Assembly (NCBI GenBank): GCA_910575475.1
Contig: CAJTGD010000032.1
Location: forward strand, 1 to 64,000
Reading direction: 5' to 3'
DNA: 64,000 nucleotides
Source: Lachnospiraceae bacterium
GTDB taxonomy: Bacteria; Bacillota; Clostridia; Lachnospirales; Lachnospiraceae
Part shown: positions 24,457-33,733 of the stretch, one piece after another
Layout of the letters: every line of letters starts with the position of its first letter
Numbering within the stretch: the first letter of the stretch is position 1
Made by a program: the position numbers and the translations under genes
Notes under the pieces: generated by a model
Databases searched by the model: none
Told to the model about the DNA's origin: nothing
Seen by the model: the letters and a program-made list of their open reading frames with translations, nothing else

Positions 24457-26472
24457 TTACCCTTCGATCATCCTCACACCCCATGCTGGGACAGAAAGGT
24501 TATCTTGGTGTTTTACAGACTCACCCGTTAAAACATCCCGTCCATCAGAACCTTCATATAATGCCATCTGCTCCTTTTCAGAATAATTCAGATAGAACCA
24601 TACGCTCTTTCCAAAATCATTTATTCCTTTACGTACAATGACAGGGAACTCTTCTTTCACAACATTTTTTATACCTGCATCTTCCAATGCTTTAATAAGA
24701 ATCCGTTTCAGAAGCTCCTGATCCATCATACACCCGATATAATATGCATATCCCTCTGCAAAATGATTTCTGGTCACCGCCGCATATTCATTCCAATTAT
24801 AATGATCATAATAAACCAAAACCTCTGCGCCATCTGACTTTAAAAGCTCCATAAAAACTTTTGCTTCCCTGTTATCTGTCCCTTCTACGATATCTCCCCT
24901 CAGCATTACCTTTTTAGGGAATGTAAACAGATGATATTTTACACCCAGACAGTTTCTCAAAATACGCGGCTGCACCTCATGGCTTACTTTTACATTCTCA
25001 TTTGCAAATCCTGTCTTAAATGTTGCCACCAGACATCCTCCATTTTCCACATAACGGTTCAGCTTTTCCAACAACCTGTCTGGTGCGGCATAAAGCGCTG
25101 GAACAACAATCATTTTATACTGCCCGAAATCTTCGGATTCTGGCCATATAAAATCACACTCAACGTTCATTCCGTAAAGTGTATCATAAATCCACCTGAC
25201 CACATCATTATAAGCTACTTTCCCTTTATCAGATTCTGTTGCATCAATGCCGAACCATTTCAATGCAGTCAATGTTTCATTACTTACCAGAACTGCTACT
25301 TCATTTTTCTTTTTCAGATTGACCAGATGACTCCCTATTTCCTGTAGTTCTTTTCCAATCACACATGCTTCCAAATAAATGTCATTCTCCTGGAAATCAT
25401 GGCTTAACAGCCCCTTCCAGTATGTTTCACGGGCATTATGCAGGGAATGCCAATGCCAGTACATCACACTGTTTGCTCCGGAAGCGATATGACTGTAGGC
25501 TTGCAGCCGAAGCTGGCCCTTATATGGCAGCCATCCCGGAAATCCCTGTGCCTCCGTTTCCAGAACCAGATAATTATCCTGCTTCAAGGATCGCGCCATA
25601 TCACCCCCAAAAGCAATCTCCATTCCTGTCAGATCATCCTGCGTTGGATGGTAAATATCTACGCCTACAATCGTCAGGCTTCTGGAGGCATGATAGTGGT
25701 TCACACTTGGCTGTACCCCAAAAGAGTATCCTCTCCATTCAAAGTCAAAATTATGTGTCACAAACTGATCATCCCTCTTGTATTCTTTCACAATACCTGA
25801 CTGCCAGCCCAAAAAATCATCTACCAATGTTCTCTGAAACTTTTCGAATTCTGCCCCAAGGCTTCCGTTAATGGTTCCCCTGACATCCGGGAAATCTTCC
25901 CATGCATTGATACGGTTGCTCCAGTAATCAAGTCCAAACTCTGCATTCATGGAATCCAGGTTATCCTGAAATTTTTCCCGGAGATATTTCACAAACTTCT
26001 CCTGCACATTCCTTCCTGCTGTCCCATAATGCTTTGTTTCGTTATCCACCTGATAACCAATTACACAGCTTCTGTGGGCGGTACACTTCATCAATTCCCG
26101 GATTACTCTTTCTGCATAAAACCGGAAAACCGGATGCGTGATATCCATAATCTGACGGGCTCCGTAAATTCCACGGCCATTCACTGTTTCTGCCAGTACA
26201 TCCGGATGGGATTTCACCATCCATGTAGGAATTGCATAGGTAGGCGTTCCGATAATTACATGGATGCCAGCTTCTTCCATTGCATCCATTACTTTTTCCA
26301 CATGGGAAAAATCAAAAACCCCTTCCTGCGGCTCACAGGTACTCCAGGTAGATTCTGCGATCCTGACCGTATTGATGCCAGCTTTCTTCATCATCTGTAT
26401 ATCTTCTCTTAATCGTTCACAAGGCATATACTCATCATAGTATGCTGCCCCAAATAAAATTTCTTTCATCAT
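24457..26472 (-). CDS. Glycoside hydrolase family 42 beta-galactosidase
   Basis: 671 residues. TIM barrel with the GH42 start (FGAAYYDEYMPCERLREDI), acid/base Glu145 in QVDNETKHYG and nucleophile Glu305 in VLETEAQGFPGW. A trimerisation-like domain (about 400-590) and a small C-terminal beta domain follow. No signal peptide, so it acts in the cytoplasm on imported beta-galactosides or related glycosides. It is last in the AraC / GPH / HPr-like / GH42 operon. This operon is visibly more AT-rich than the 49-53 kb hydrolase genes, which suggests a different origin. Confidence 0.95.
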   Translation of the reverse strand: MMKEILFGAAYYDEYMPCERLREDIQMMKKAGINTVRIAESTWSTCEPQEGVFDFSHVEKVMDAMEEAGIHVIIGTPTYAIPTWMVKSHPDVLAETVNGRGIYGARQIMDITHPVFRFYAERVIRELMKCTAHRSCVIGYQVDNETKHYGTAGRNVQEKFVKYLREKFQDNLDSMNAEFGLDYWSNRINAWEDFPDVRGTINGSLGAEFEKFQRTLVDDFLGWQSGIVKEYKRDDQFVTHNFDFEWRGYSFGVQPSVNHYHASRSLTIVGVDIYHPTQDDLTGMEIAFGGDMARSLKQDNYLVLETEAQGFPGWLPYKGQLRLQAYSHIASGANSVMYWHWHSLHNARETYWKGLLSHDFQENDIYLEACVIGKELQEIGSHLVNLKKKNEVAVLVSNETLTALKWFGIDATESDKGKVAYNDVVRWIYDTLYGMNVECDFIWPESEDFGQYKMIVVPALYAAPDRLLEKLNRYVENGGCLVATFKTGFANENVKVSHEVQPRILRNCLGVKYHLFTFPKKVMLRGDIVEGTDNREAKVFMELLKSDGAEVLVYYDHYNWNEYAAVTRNHFAEGYAYYIGCMMDQELLKRILIKALEDAGIKNVVKEEFPVIVRKGINDFGKSVWFYLNYSEKEQMALYEGSDGRDVLTGESVKHQDNLSVPAWGVRMIEG

Positions 26473-26493
26473 TTCCTCCTAAACTTACTACAT

Positions 26494-26724
26494 TTATTCT
26501 TCTACAATAAACCTCTGAAGCTCTCCAAGTAATTTTTCTGCATCGTGGTCATCCAGTTCCACTTCAATCGGTTTGTTCAACTCCAGACTAAAAATACCCA
26601 TAATAGATTTCCCATCAATATGATATTTTCCGCAATGGATATCCACATCCTTTTCAGCCCTGAAAGTTATATTCACAAATGCCTTCACGTCATTTACACT
26701 ATTTAATGCTACTTTGCATTTCAT
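26494..26724 (-). CDS. HPr-like (Crh-like) protein lacking the active histidine
   Basis: 76 residues with the HPr fold pattern. The segment that normally holds the phosphorylated His15 (GLHARPA) reads FVNITFRAEKDV, without histidine. The regulatory serine region is kept (DGKSIMGIFSLELN, compare KSIMGVMSLG in HPr). Loss of His15 with retention of Ser46 is the hallmark of Bacillus Crh, a partner of CcpA in catabolite repression. It lies between the GPH transporter (15 bp) and the GH42 gene (21 bp), so it could give local catabolite or transporter control. It cannot act in PTS phosphotransfer. Confidence 0.7.
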   Translation of the reverse strand: MKCKVALNSVNDVKAFVNITFRAEKDVDIHCGKYHIDGKSIMGIFSLELNKPIEVELDDHDAEKLLGELQRFIVEE

Positions 26725-26739
26725 AAATTATTTCCTTTT

Positions 26740-28119
26740 TTATTTTGAGATACGTCGGTTCTTAAGATCAGTCAGAATAGAATCATATTCCCTGTCCAGA
26801 TGGTAAAATGTAAGTACAATAATCTGAATAATGGTAAGGATAATCGGAATGTAAATGTAACATGAACGGATTGCGGTAAATGCGCTTGCCGGCTGCGACG
26901 CGGCAGTCCCCACATATCCTCCGATTGATAAAACAGCTCCTACCAACAGCAGACTGATACCATTCCCAATCTTCTGCCCAAAACTTGCCGCGCTGTTGAT
27001 CAGCCCCTCTGTCCGTATTCCAGTTTTCCATTCTCCATACTCAATCGTATCTGTGACCATTGCGAACATACATGCCGAAATCCCAGCATTTCCAACACCC
27101 CTAAGCATACATCCAGCCAGAAGTATAACTAAATTTTCTGCACCGATTCCCATGATTGCATAACCAATGATAAATATCACTGAGCCTGCCATCAAAACAT
27201 TTCTTTTTCCAAAACGCTTTACAAACCAGGCGATAAAAAACATGCAAACAATCTGTGTGGCTTGGAATGCTACAGAAAATGTACCAACCAAATCCGGGTT
27301 TCCTAAAATCTCTTTCGTGTAATAAACTTCTGCCGAACCATTGACACCCATTGCGACAAAAATCAGAATCAGGTTAACTGTTGCCATAAGCCAATACTTA
27401 TTTTTAACTAATGCCTTGAAGCCTAGCAAGACCGGGACATCCAGTTTTTTCCCGTTATTCTCCGTATTTACACGCTCTCTGGTAAAAAGGAATGTAATCA
27501 TGAATGTAACAATCTCAAGCGCGCCAAATATAACAAATGTATATGTCCATGCCCTTGCATCGTTTCCGAAAAACTTTACTACTGGCAATGTACAAGTCTT
27601 TATGAATAATGTTCCACAGGTTGCTAATATCATGCGGAAAATGCTTAAGACAGAACGTTCATATTGATCCTGTGTCATCATTGCTGTCAATGTGGCATAT
27701 GGGAGGTTAATCCCTGTAAAGAGAACGGTAAAAGCAATATTATAACTGAAAAATATGTATACCAGCTTTGCCGTTTCACTCCACCCTACAGGCACTGCAA
27801 ACAGAAGAACTGTACCTACAGCATAGGGGATTACTAAACGCAATATCCATATCCGTGCCTTTCCAAAAGGTGACTTTGTCTTATCAATAATCACTCCCAT
27901 AATTAGATCACTGATTCCATCAAACACCCTGGAACACGCCATAATCACTCCCACAGCTGCCGCCGCAACCCCTACATAGTCTGTGTAGTAAAACATTAGA
28001 AATGCTGCTACAGCAGAATACATAATATTACTTGAAAAATCTCCGCATCCATAAGCCAGCCGTTCTTTTACAGTGATTTTTTCGGATGCATTTTCGTTAG
28101 TAAAATTTTTGAATAACAT
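26740..28119 (-). CDS. GPH-family glycoside symporter
   Basis: 459 residues, about 12 helices. The family loop FDGISDLIMGVIIDKT and the following FGKARIW lie near residues 58-85. The start is placed at 28119 (MLFKNFTNE) because GGGAGG stands in front of it; a longer frame from 28149 would include that site in the coding region. It probably imports the substrate of the GH42 enzyme. Its promoter (-10 at 28177) and operator repeats overlap the 3' end of the AraC gene. Confidence 0.9.
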   Translation of the reverse strand: MLFKNFTNENASEKITVKERLAYGCGDFSSNIMYSAVAAFLMFYYTDYVGVAAAAVGVIMACSRVFDGISDLIMGVIIDKTKSPFGKARIWILRLVIPYAVGTVLLFAVPVGWSETAKLVYIFFSYNIAFTVLFTGINLPYATLTAMMTQDQYERSVLSIFRMILATCGTLFIKTCTLPVVKFFGNDARAWTYTFVIFGALEIVTFMITFLFTRERVNTENNGKKLDVPVLLGFKALVKNKYWLMATVNLILIFVAMGVNGSAEVYYTKEILGNPDLVGTFSVAFQATQIVCMFFIAWFVKRFGKRNVLMAGSVIFIIGYAIMGIGAENLVILLAGCMLRGVGNAGISACMFAMVTDTIEYGEWKTGIRTEGLINSAASFGQKIGNGISLLLVGAVLSIGGYVGTAASQPASAFTAIRSCYIYIPIILTIIQIIVLTFYHLDREYDSILTDLKNRRISK

Positions 28120-28176
28120 ACTGATACCTCCCAGTCTTTTTGCAGCCATATATGTCCGGCTGTTTTTTACGTTATC

Positions 28177-28234
28177 AGTATAATCTGGGAAGCGCCTTTG
28201 TTATATCATGTATTTTTACTAATTATCGTGTATT
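28177..28234 (-). promoter_or_regulatory. Promoter with tandem AraC-type half-sites
   Basis: On the minus strand two copies of AATACAYGATA (28224-28234 and 28204-28214) stand 20 bp apart, about two helical turns. They are followed by -10 TATACT (28177-28182) with a poor -35. The promoter-proximal repeat occupies the -35 position. This suits activation by the AraC protein encoded just upstream; the distal half lies in its last codons. Confidence 0.55.
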
Positions 28235-29427
28235 TTCTTTTTTTGAAACTGTCCAAACTTCTCCCTGTATTTCGTAGGTGTAAGTCCTGTCTGATCCTTA
28301 AAAACCTTACCAAAGTGACTTTGAGAACAAAATGCCAGATAAACAGCTATGCTTTTAACATCATATTCTGAATAGCGGAGCAGATTCTCAGCCAGCCGGA
28401 TTTTTTCTCTGCGGATATACTGCTGTATCGTAATCCCTTCTACCCTCCGAAATAAATCAGACAAATATGTCGTAGACACTCCTATCTGGTGTCCAATCTC
28501 CCCTATGACAATTTCACTATGCAGGTTCTGGAAAATAAAATTTTTCGTTTTTTCTATGAGTTCATTCCGTTCTTTCTTTACATTAATTCTTCCCACCTGT
28601 TCTACAAATTCATATTCAGCCTGCCGCATTGCCGCATCAATTTTTACAATATTTGCCATTCTTTCAATTTTCAGGATATAGCCATCTACCATAGAAAACG
28701 CTTCTTCTGGAAGCAGCCCTCCATCAATAGCTGCTCTGGATGCCAGAGTAATGACACAAATTGCTATATTTTTCGCCTGACGCAGTTCATTATTGGAAAG
28801 CCTCCCCACTTCTCCTCTATAGGTTTCCTGAAGGCTACGCCGTAGCATTTCTTTATCACCGCGGCGGATGCTGTCTAACTCCCTTTTCTCTTGATCATAA
28901 GGATTATGAGGCAGTTCTGCTTCTTGACGATGAAAAATCACTTTTTGCACGCTCTCTCTGGCTTCTTCAATCCTAATCCCAGTCAATCCATTTTTCTGCC
29001 ATAACTCGTCTATCGTCAGTTCTTTTCCAGAAATACAGTGGTACAGTGCCAATACTCCTGCTCCAAACACTTTCATATCGCAAAAAGCAGTCTGATGATG
29101 TACCCGATCACTTACAAAATGTGTGTCTGTCATAAATTTTTCTAGCTCGCTTGTTGGTTTTATAATGCTGACGGGACCAATCACCAGTTTTTTCGATTCA
29201 AAAGGCATGGATGCATACAAAACTGAATTATACTCACAATAAATATCAGGGTATTCTTTCACTTTTCTATCCACAAGCATCATAAAAAATTCAGGATCCA
29301 TATACAAAGGGCTGCTCTCTGCAATCAAATCCCCATAAACTTTTTCAATTTCATAATCTCCGTTTACAACATAAATATTGCAGTGCAGTATTTTAACCCA
29401 TTGATTTAACAAAAATTTCCAGTTCAT
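28219..29427 (-). CDS. AraC-family regulator of the GH42 operon
   Basis: 402 residues from the ATG at 29427, chosen for AAAGGTGAT 6 bases upstream; the frame is open further. The N-terminal 290 residues are a sensor module unlike the cupin type of the other AraC proteins here and may be a PocR- or YSIRK-like ligand domain (IYVVNGDYEIEKVYGD). The C-terminal AraC domain has IGEIGHQIGVSTTYLSDLF and VKSIAVYLAFCSQSHFGKVF. It is first in the same-strand operon with transporter, HPr-like protein and GH42. Confidence 0.85.
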   Translation of the reverse strand: MNWKFLLNQWVKILHCNIYVVNGDYEIEKVYGDLIAESSPLYMDPEFFMMLVDRKVKEYPDIYCEYNSVLYASMPFESKKLVIGPVSIIKPTSELEKFMTDTHFVSDRVHHQTAFCDMKVFGAGVLALYHCISGKELTIDELWQKNGLTGIRIEEARESVQKVIFHRQEAELPHNPYDQEKRELDSIRRGDKEMLRRSLQETYRGEVGRLSNNELRQAKNIAICVITLASRAAIDGGLLPEEAFSMVDGYILKIERMANIVKIDAAMRQAEYEFVEQVGRINVKKERNELIEKTKNFIFQNLHSEIVIGEIGHQIGVSTTYLSDLFRRVEGITIQQYIRREKIRLAENLLRYSEYDVKSIAVYLAFCSQSHFGKVFKDQTGLTPTKYREKFGQFQKKKIHDN

Positions 29428-30239
29428 GTCTATCACCTTTAATCTATAATTTATCAGCTGTTCCTGGAACATAATTCTTTCTACAAGACAGACGTTATAT
29501 GAAGTCAGTAAACATCCTGTAAATAATGGATTCTCCATAGTTCGTTTTAGGAAACAATTTCAATCTACTGCGGTATGCCAAACTCTTACATATAAAACAT
29601 AAAAGAACTCAACACCAATATCAACTCTATCTGCCTCCTTTTACTCAACAAGAAAATCAAAAAAAGCACTCACTATTCTCATCTTTAATATTCCACCCTA
29701 TAGTATTCTACCATCTCAATCTTTGTAATCTTTGCGCTTCGTTGTATTCCATTAGTTAAACCCCTATGCTCACTGTAATTCCATAAGAAACATCTGATAC
29801 TTTAATCATTATAATATCAAAGGATGTCAAATCGTACAAGAAGAGGAGCAAATATAGACCGCCTCAACCACTTCACACGAGCACTTTTTTGACCACGGGA
29901 TTCAAATGCTCTTTGGAAAGGGATCAAAAGTGAACACCCACTCTGCCGACCGCTGCACATTTTCAAACCGGCTCCAAAAGCAAACAAGGGATTCCGGCAA
30001 CAGCCAATGTGCCGGAATCCCTTGTTTTCAGCGGTTTTCCCAATATTCTGTTCAATCCCTTTGTATCAATTAAGCGGGCGGGGCTGGCTGTACAGTCTTT
30101 TCCGCTTCTTTATAGAAGATAATATTTTTACTTTTATATCAAGGCTTATCGTTCAAGTTGATGAGTTGATGGTGGAAATTTTATTTTTTCTGTGGTAAAC
30201 TATTTTCATCAAAATCTGTATACTAAGGTGGTGTAATGA
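29428..30239. other. AT-rich intergenic region with possible IS-end remnant
   Basis: No convincing gene. At about 29845-29965 the bases TTGACCACGGGATTCAAATG and AAAGTGAACACCC resemble the terminal repeats of an IS21-type element, but no istA or istB coding is present. A strong hairpin follows at 29982-30027. Confidence 0.35.
29982..30027. terminator. 18-bp perfect hairpin
   Basis: AAACAAGGGATTCCGGCA (29982-29999) pairs perfectly with 30010-30027 around a 10-base loop. The sequence after it is only moderately T-rich. It isolates the GNAT gene from upstream transcription. Confidence 0.65.
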
Positions 30240-30767
30240 ATGAAAATTGTACAGGCTGCAAATGACAATTTGACAGAGCTAATGTCTTTTTACAGTGTAA
30301 TGTGTGATGTCCTTGGTGAAAAAAGTTTCCTTCCAAACGGGGATAAAGGTGGTTTTCCCTCGCAAGCAATGGTAGAGGAATCTATCAAAGGCAGATGTCA
30401 ATTTATCGGCATAGAAGATAATAAAATCGTTGCGGCATATATTCTAAACCATGATTGCGACAGTGCGTATAATACAGTTCACTGGCAAATCAACGCCGCA
30501 AAAAATGAAGTAGTCATTATGCACGCGCTTCGTGTTCTGCCGGATTATGGCGGGCGTGGATATTCAAAGCAGCTTGTTGAACATGCAATCCAGACAGCAA
30601 GAAGCAGAGGCTGGAAGGCAATACGGTTAGACTGTCTGAAAGGGAATGATATACCTGTCAAAATGTATCAGTCATACGGTTTTAAATATGTGGATACTGT
30701 GGATATTACTTATGTCGATATAGGTATTCCCATGCCATTTCATCTTTACGAGCTTGTTTTGGGATAA
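30240..30767 (+). CDS. GNAT-family N-acetyltransferase
   Basis: 175 residues. The acetyl-CoA binding motif A is in MHALRVLPDYGGRGYSKQLV (about 95-115), followed by TARSRGWKAIRLDCLKGN and MYQSYGFKYVDT. A soluble single-domain acetyltransferase of unknown substrate. The flanking DNA is AT-rich and contains mobile debris. Confidence 0.85.
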   Translation: MKIVQAANDNLTELMSFYSVMCDVLGEKSFLPNGDKGGFPSQAMVEESIKGRCQFIGIEDNKIVAAYILNHDCDSAYNTVHWQINAAKNEVVIMHALRVLPDYGGRGYSKQLVEHAIQTARSRGWKAIRLDCLKGNDIPVKMYQSYGFKYVDTVDITYVDIGIPMPFHLYELVLG

Positions 30768-31102
30768 ACAGTTTAAGCGCAATCCGGGCGTTAGCGATAC
30801 ACCTGGCAAAATAACTTGGGATATTTCCTTTTGCCGCCGCCTGCTCCTGTCACGCCATGCGGTGATAGCCGCAAAGCGTATGATAGTTTTGCAATAGCCG
30901 TTGAAAGTATACATGATGTGTTCTCTGTATGCTTTTGTGCAAGGCATAGATGAATCCCCCTTTCTCCCACATAGGGCATTGCATGATTTACGGTTATTAT
31001 TTATCATTCAAGAGGGTACAATTATCTTAGATTACCACTCCCATGACTATTTACCAGCAAAGATGACTTAGAAAAACTTTTCATCTTAGCTGCTTGCCCC
31101 TG
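30768..31102. other. Non-coding stretch with probable integrative-element debris
   Basis: About 30785-30900 reads in one plus frame KITWDISFCRRLLLSRHAVI, a run often seen as debris of Clostridia conjugative elements. There is no start codon context and no complete gene. Confidence 0.3.
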
Positions 31103-31741
31103 TTATTTAAGAGTGATACAAAATCCATGACCAACCGCGATCAGTTTAGGCTTTATGGTAAGCAGTTTTTCTTTCAATTTTGAAAATACATCCTCACTTG
31201 AAATATTTTGCAGTTTAATATCAGCAACTTCTGTTTTCCAGTTGCTGTCAATAAGCTTTCCTGTTCCATTTCCATAACGAAGCATAAGGTCTGCGCTATA
31301 TAAAATGCCGCTATTTTCCTCATAGCATATTAAGCCATTTTGCAAATGCACCTCTGATGGATAATTGAAAAAATGCAGTTTAAGTGTGCCGTCCTCTAAA
31401 ACCTCATTTTCACTGCAGACTTTTATTTTCCCCGTAAATCCATATCCGGGAAGTTCCCTTGCACAAAGCGCAGAACATAACACGGTTGCTTCCGGATATT
31501 CTTTTGTAAAAATCGGAAGCCCTCCACATTCATCACTTTCCATATGTGATACAAAAATATACTTGACTGGCCGTTCCCCTAAAATTTCCTTTATCTCTGC
31601 CAGATTTTCTGCTGCCTCTTTCTGCGCTCCAGTTGCAAAAACAATAGCCGTATCAGAAGCTAGTAAATATTGATGAATTGTAAAATCCATTGGGGGAATG
31701 TAGGTAGTGAATTGGTAAAGATTCTCGTAAATTTTTTTCAT
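31103..31741 (-). CDS. Metallo-beta-lactamase-fold protein of the flavodiiron type
   Basis: 212 residues. The metal motif is HMESDECGG (H-x-E-x-D), followed by a conserved His in YPSEVHLQNG, Asp in YSADLML and His in AVGHGF. H-x-E-x-D instead of H-x-H-x-D-H is the diiron site of flavodiiron proteins (O2 or NO reductases). The flavodoxin domain is absent, so this is a stand-alone domain like the ODE-type proteins of anaerobes. Divergent from the TetR gene at 31969, which may regulate it. Confidence 0.75.
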   Translation of the reverse strand: MKKIYENLYQFTTYIPPMDFTIHQYLLASDTAIVFATGAQKEAAENLAEIKEILGERPVKYIFVSHMESDECGGLPIFTKEYPEATVLCSALCARELPGYGFTGKIKVCSENEVLEDGTLKLHFFNYPSEVHLQNGLICYEENSGILYSADLMLRYGNGTGKLIDSNWKTEVADIKLQNISSEDVFSKLKEKLLTIKPKLIAVGHGFCITLK

Positions 31742-31968
31742 GGCTTTTCTCCTTTAATCTTGATATATTTTTCTTGTGGTATTTTCACAAGTTTGTAACT
31801 TTACTCCTGTTGGTGTAAAATTCATAGTTAAATCCCATGATTCAACTCCTTTTCCTTGACCTTTTCTATAATGTCGCCTATAATAAAGCAACAAATGATG
31901 CTTTTTATATTATCAGCATTTCATCAAAAATCAAGCCGTGTAGGCTTAATTGCAACAAAAGGGGGAAA

Positions 31969-32553
31969 ATGTTGCTTATGAGAAGAAAAAATATCACATC
32001 AAAAATGATGAAAGAATATATAATAGAGGCAACGCTGCTGCTTATGAAAAAACATAACTTCTCCGAAATTTCCATAGGAGAAATAGCAAACAAGGCAGGT
32101 GTAAACCGTTCAACCTATTACAGAAATTTTCATTCAAAAGAAGAAATTATAGAAACCTTTTTTTATAATATTTTAGAGCAGATTATCACTGAACTACCAG
32201 CAGACGACAATCTTGCATTACAGGAATACCTCGCATATGTATTCAAAATCTTTTATAGGTATAAAGACGATATTTTGTGTATTCACCAAAACCAATTATC
32301 CCACCTGCTTCTTTCTGCTCTCAATTCTTATTTCTTAATAAGCGCAGATATGATAAATGAAAGTTTCATTGATAGGCTACCCTTGTATTACCATACTGGG
32401 GGGGTTTTTAATAATTTTATATTGTGGTTTGATTGTAACATGGAGCCAGTCCCGGAAATTTTTGCTGAAATCGCTGCTAAAATCTGTTTACCCAATGCAA
32501 AGCCTGTTTTACTGCAACATAAAAATTTTACGACAAGTCCTGTTCGTCCTTAA
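31969..32553 (+). CDS. TetR-family regulator
   Basis: About 194 residues. The helix-turn-helix is ISIGEIANKAGVNRSTYYRNF (about 35-60); a helical ligand domain follows. The start is set at 31969 after GGGGGAAA; an ATG at 31978 is also possible. Probable controller of the divergent metallo-beta-lactamase-fold gene. The C-terminal NFTTSPVRP lies next to truncated mobile sequence and may not be native. Confidence 0.75.
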   Translation: MLLMRRKNITSKMMKEYIIEATLLLMKKHNFSEISIGEIANKAGVNRSTYYRNFHSKEEIIETFFYNILEQIITELPADDNLALQEYLAYVFKIFYRYKDDILCIHQNQLSHLLLSALNSYFLISADMINESFIDRLPLYYHTGGVFNNFILWFDCNMEPVPEIFAEIAAKICLPNAKPVLLQHKNFTTSPVRP

Positions 32554-32623
32554 ATTACAGAGTTATTCCAGGCGGCCTATCTCTTGTCTTCGGCTGCTTG
32601 CTTCTTTATCGTACATGAACATT

Positions 32624-32736
32624 AGGACAAGGCGGAGGAAAGAGGCGATGCGGTGGCATCGTTGATTGACGACAACGCAGAACTGGCAGAAATAGCAGGC
32701 GCAGAATTCACCGTTAATTATGCAATGCTGTACTAG
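32624..32736. mobile_element. 165-bp inverted-repeat element, truncated copy 3
   Basis: Matches the complement of about 113 bp of copies 1 and 2, with two visible base changes (GCAGGCGC, AATTATGC), and ends with the terminal repeat at 32719-32736. About 52 bp at the other end are missing, so it is older or recombined. It ends 4 bp before the stop of the STM4011 gene. Confidence 0.7.
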
Positions 32737-32740
32737 GTCA

Positions 32741-33733
32741 TCATCCCCCGGACCTTCGCGGAATTCGGAACACCGGATCCGGGCCGAAAAGCGTCCGGTT
32801 CATTTCCTCATCCCGGAGTCCGTATGCCAGATAACAGGAGCACCATTTCCTGCGGCACAGAAAGCTCTCTTCGAACAACTCCTTCCGATGCCCTCCATAC
32901 CAGTTTTTGCCCGATGCCCCGCTGATATTGCATCTGCGGACATTTCCGTCGGCCTCCACGAAAAGCCGGTTGAGACACAGGCTTTCATCTGCGGGAACAT
33001 GCCGGAGCTCTCGGTCAAAATAGGGATCTATGGATTGGAACAGCCGAATTTCCTTTTCTGTATAAGGGCGTTTCAGGCCGTCCATTTTGTTGACCCAGAG
33101 ATAAATCTCGTCAGGGAGCATTTCCCGGAGCCTGCGGAGCAGGTCTATATTACCTGGCACCCCAACTGCGCCGGCGCAAAGAAGGATACCTTCCTCCCGA
33201 AGCCGAATGCATTTTGCGGCAAATTCTTCGCAGGCCGTCATCTCCGGATGGAAGGAAGCCCAGAGACGAAGCTTTTCCCGCGCGCCCCCGAACTGATCGA
33301 AGATTTTGAGAGAGCGTTCGGCAGAGAAGCTCAGGTTGGTCTGCGCTCCCGCTGCCTCCAGAACATCCCATTTCGTCAGGCCGCCGAGCCCCTCCCAATA
33401 CCATGGGTGGATCAGGGCTTCCCCGTAGGGTACAACCATCAGGGCGCGGATGCTCAGATATTCCGCGCTTTCCCGCAGACTTTCACAGAACCGGAACCAT
33501 TGTTCCCGGTCATCTTCCAATTCCCGTTTAGAAATCCGATGCTTGGAAAAAGGGCAATAGCTGCATTGATAATTACAGCTCTTTAAGCTGCCCCGGTAGA
33601 GGACTGTACGGCGTTGGTCCTGTACGGCTCCCGGATTCTCTCCACAGTGCGCCAGGCCATCGGCACAGAGGGATTTCGTTTCAGCTTCACAGCGTTTGAA
33701 ACTGCTGCATAAGAGGTCAGTTTGTCTGTCCAT
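32741..33733 (-). CDS. STM4011-family radical SAM protein
   Basis: 330 residues. The [4Fe-4S]/SAM motif is CNYQCSYCPF (C-x3-C-x2-C, about residues 53-60). Further cysteines near the end (LCLNRLFVEADGNVRRC and CRRKWCSCYL) are in place for auxiliary clusters, as in peptide-modifying radical SAM enzymes with SPASM-like tails. It overlaps the end of the STM4012 gene by 17 bp and is last in a five-gene operon. The family is named after Salmonella STM4011; reaction unknown. Confidence 0.8.
   Translation of the reverse strand: MDRQTDLLCSSFKRCEAETKSLCADGLAHCGENPGAVQDQRRTVLYRGSLKSCNYQCSYCPFSKHRISKRELEDDREQWFRFCESLRESAEYLSIRALMVVPYGEALIHPWYWEGLGGLTKWDVLEAAGAQTNLSFSAERSLKIFDQFGGAREKLRLWASFHPEMTACEEFAAKCIRLREEGILLCAGAVGVPGNIDLLRRLREMLPDEIYLWVNKMDGLKRPYTEKEIRLFQSIDPYFDRELRHVPADESLCLNRLFVEADGNVRRCNISGASGKNWYGGHRKELFEESFLCRRKWCSCYLAYGLRDEEMNRTLFGPDPVFRIPRRSGG

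Noticed and set aside
29845-29965. IS21-type insertion sequence
   Set aside because: Only sequence resembling terminal repeats is visible; no istA/istB coding and no second end, so it is reported only as a possible remnant.
30791-30979. 62-residue minus-strand frame ending KRKYPKLFCQVYR
   Set aside because: It reads like a commonly mis-called frame on conjugative-element debris; no start context, and the opposite strand carries the more plausible remnant.
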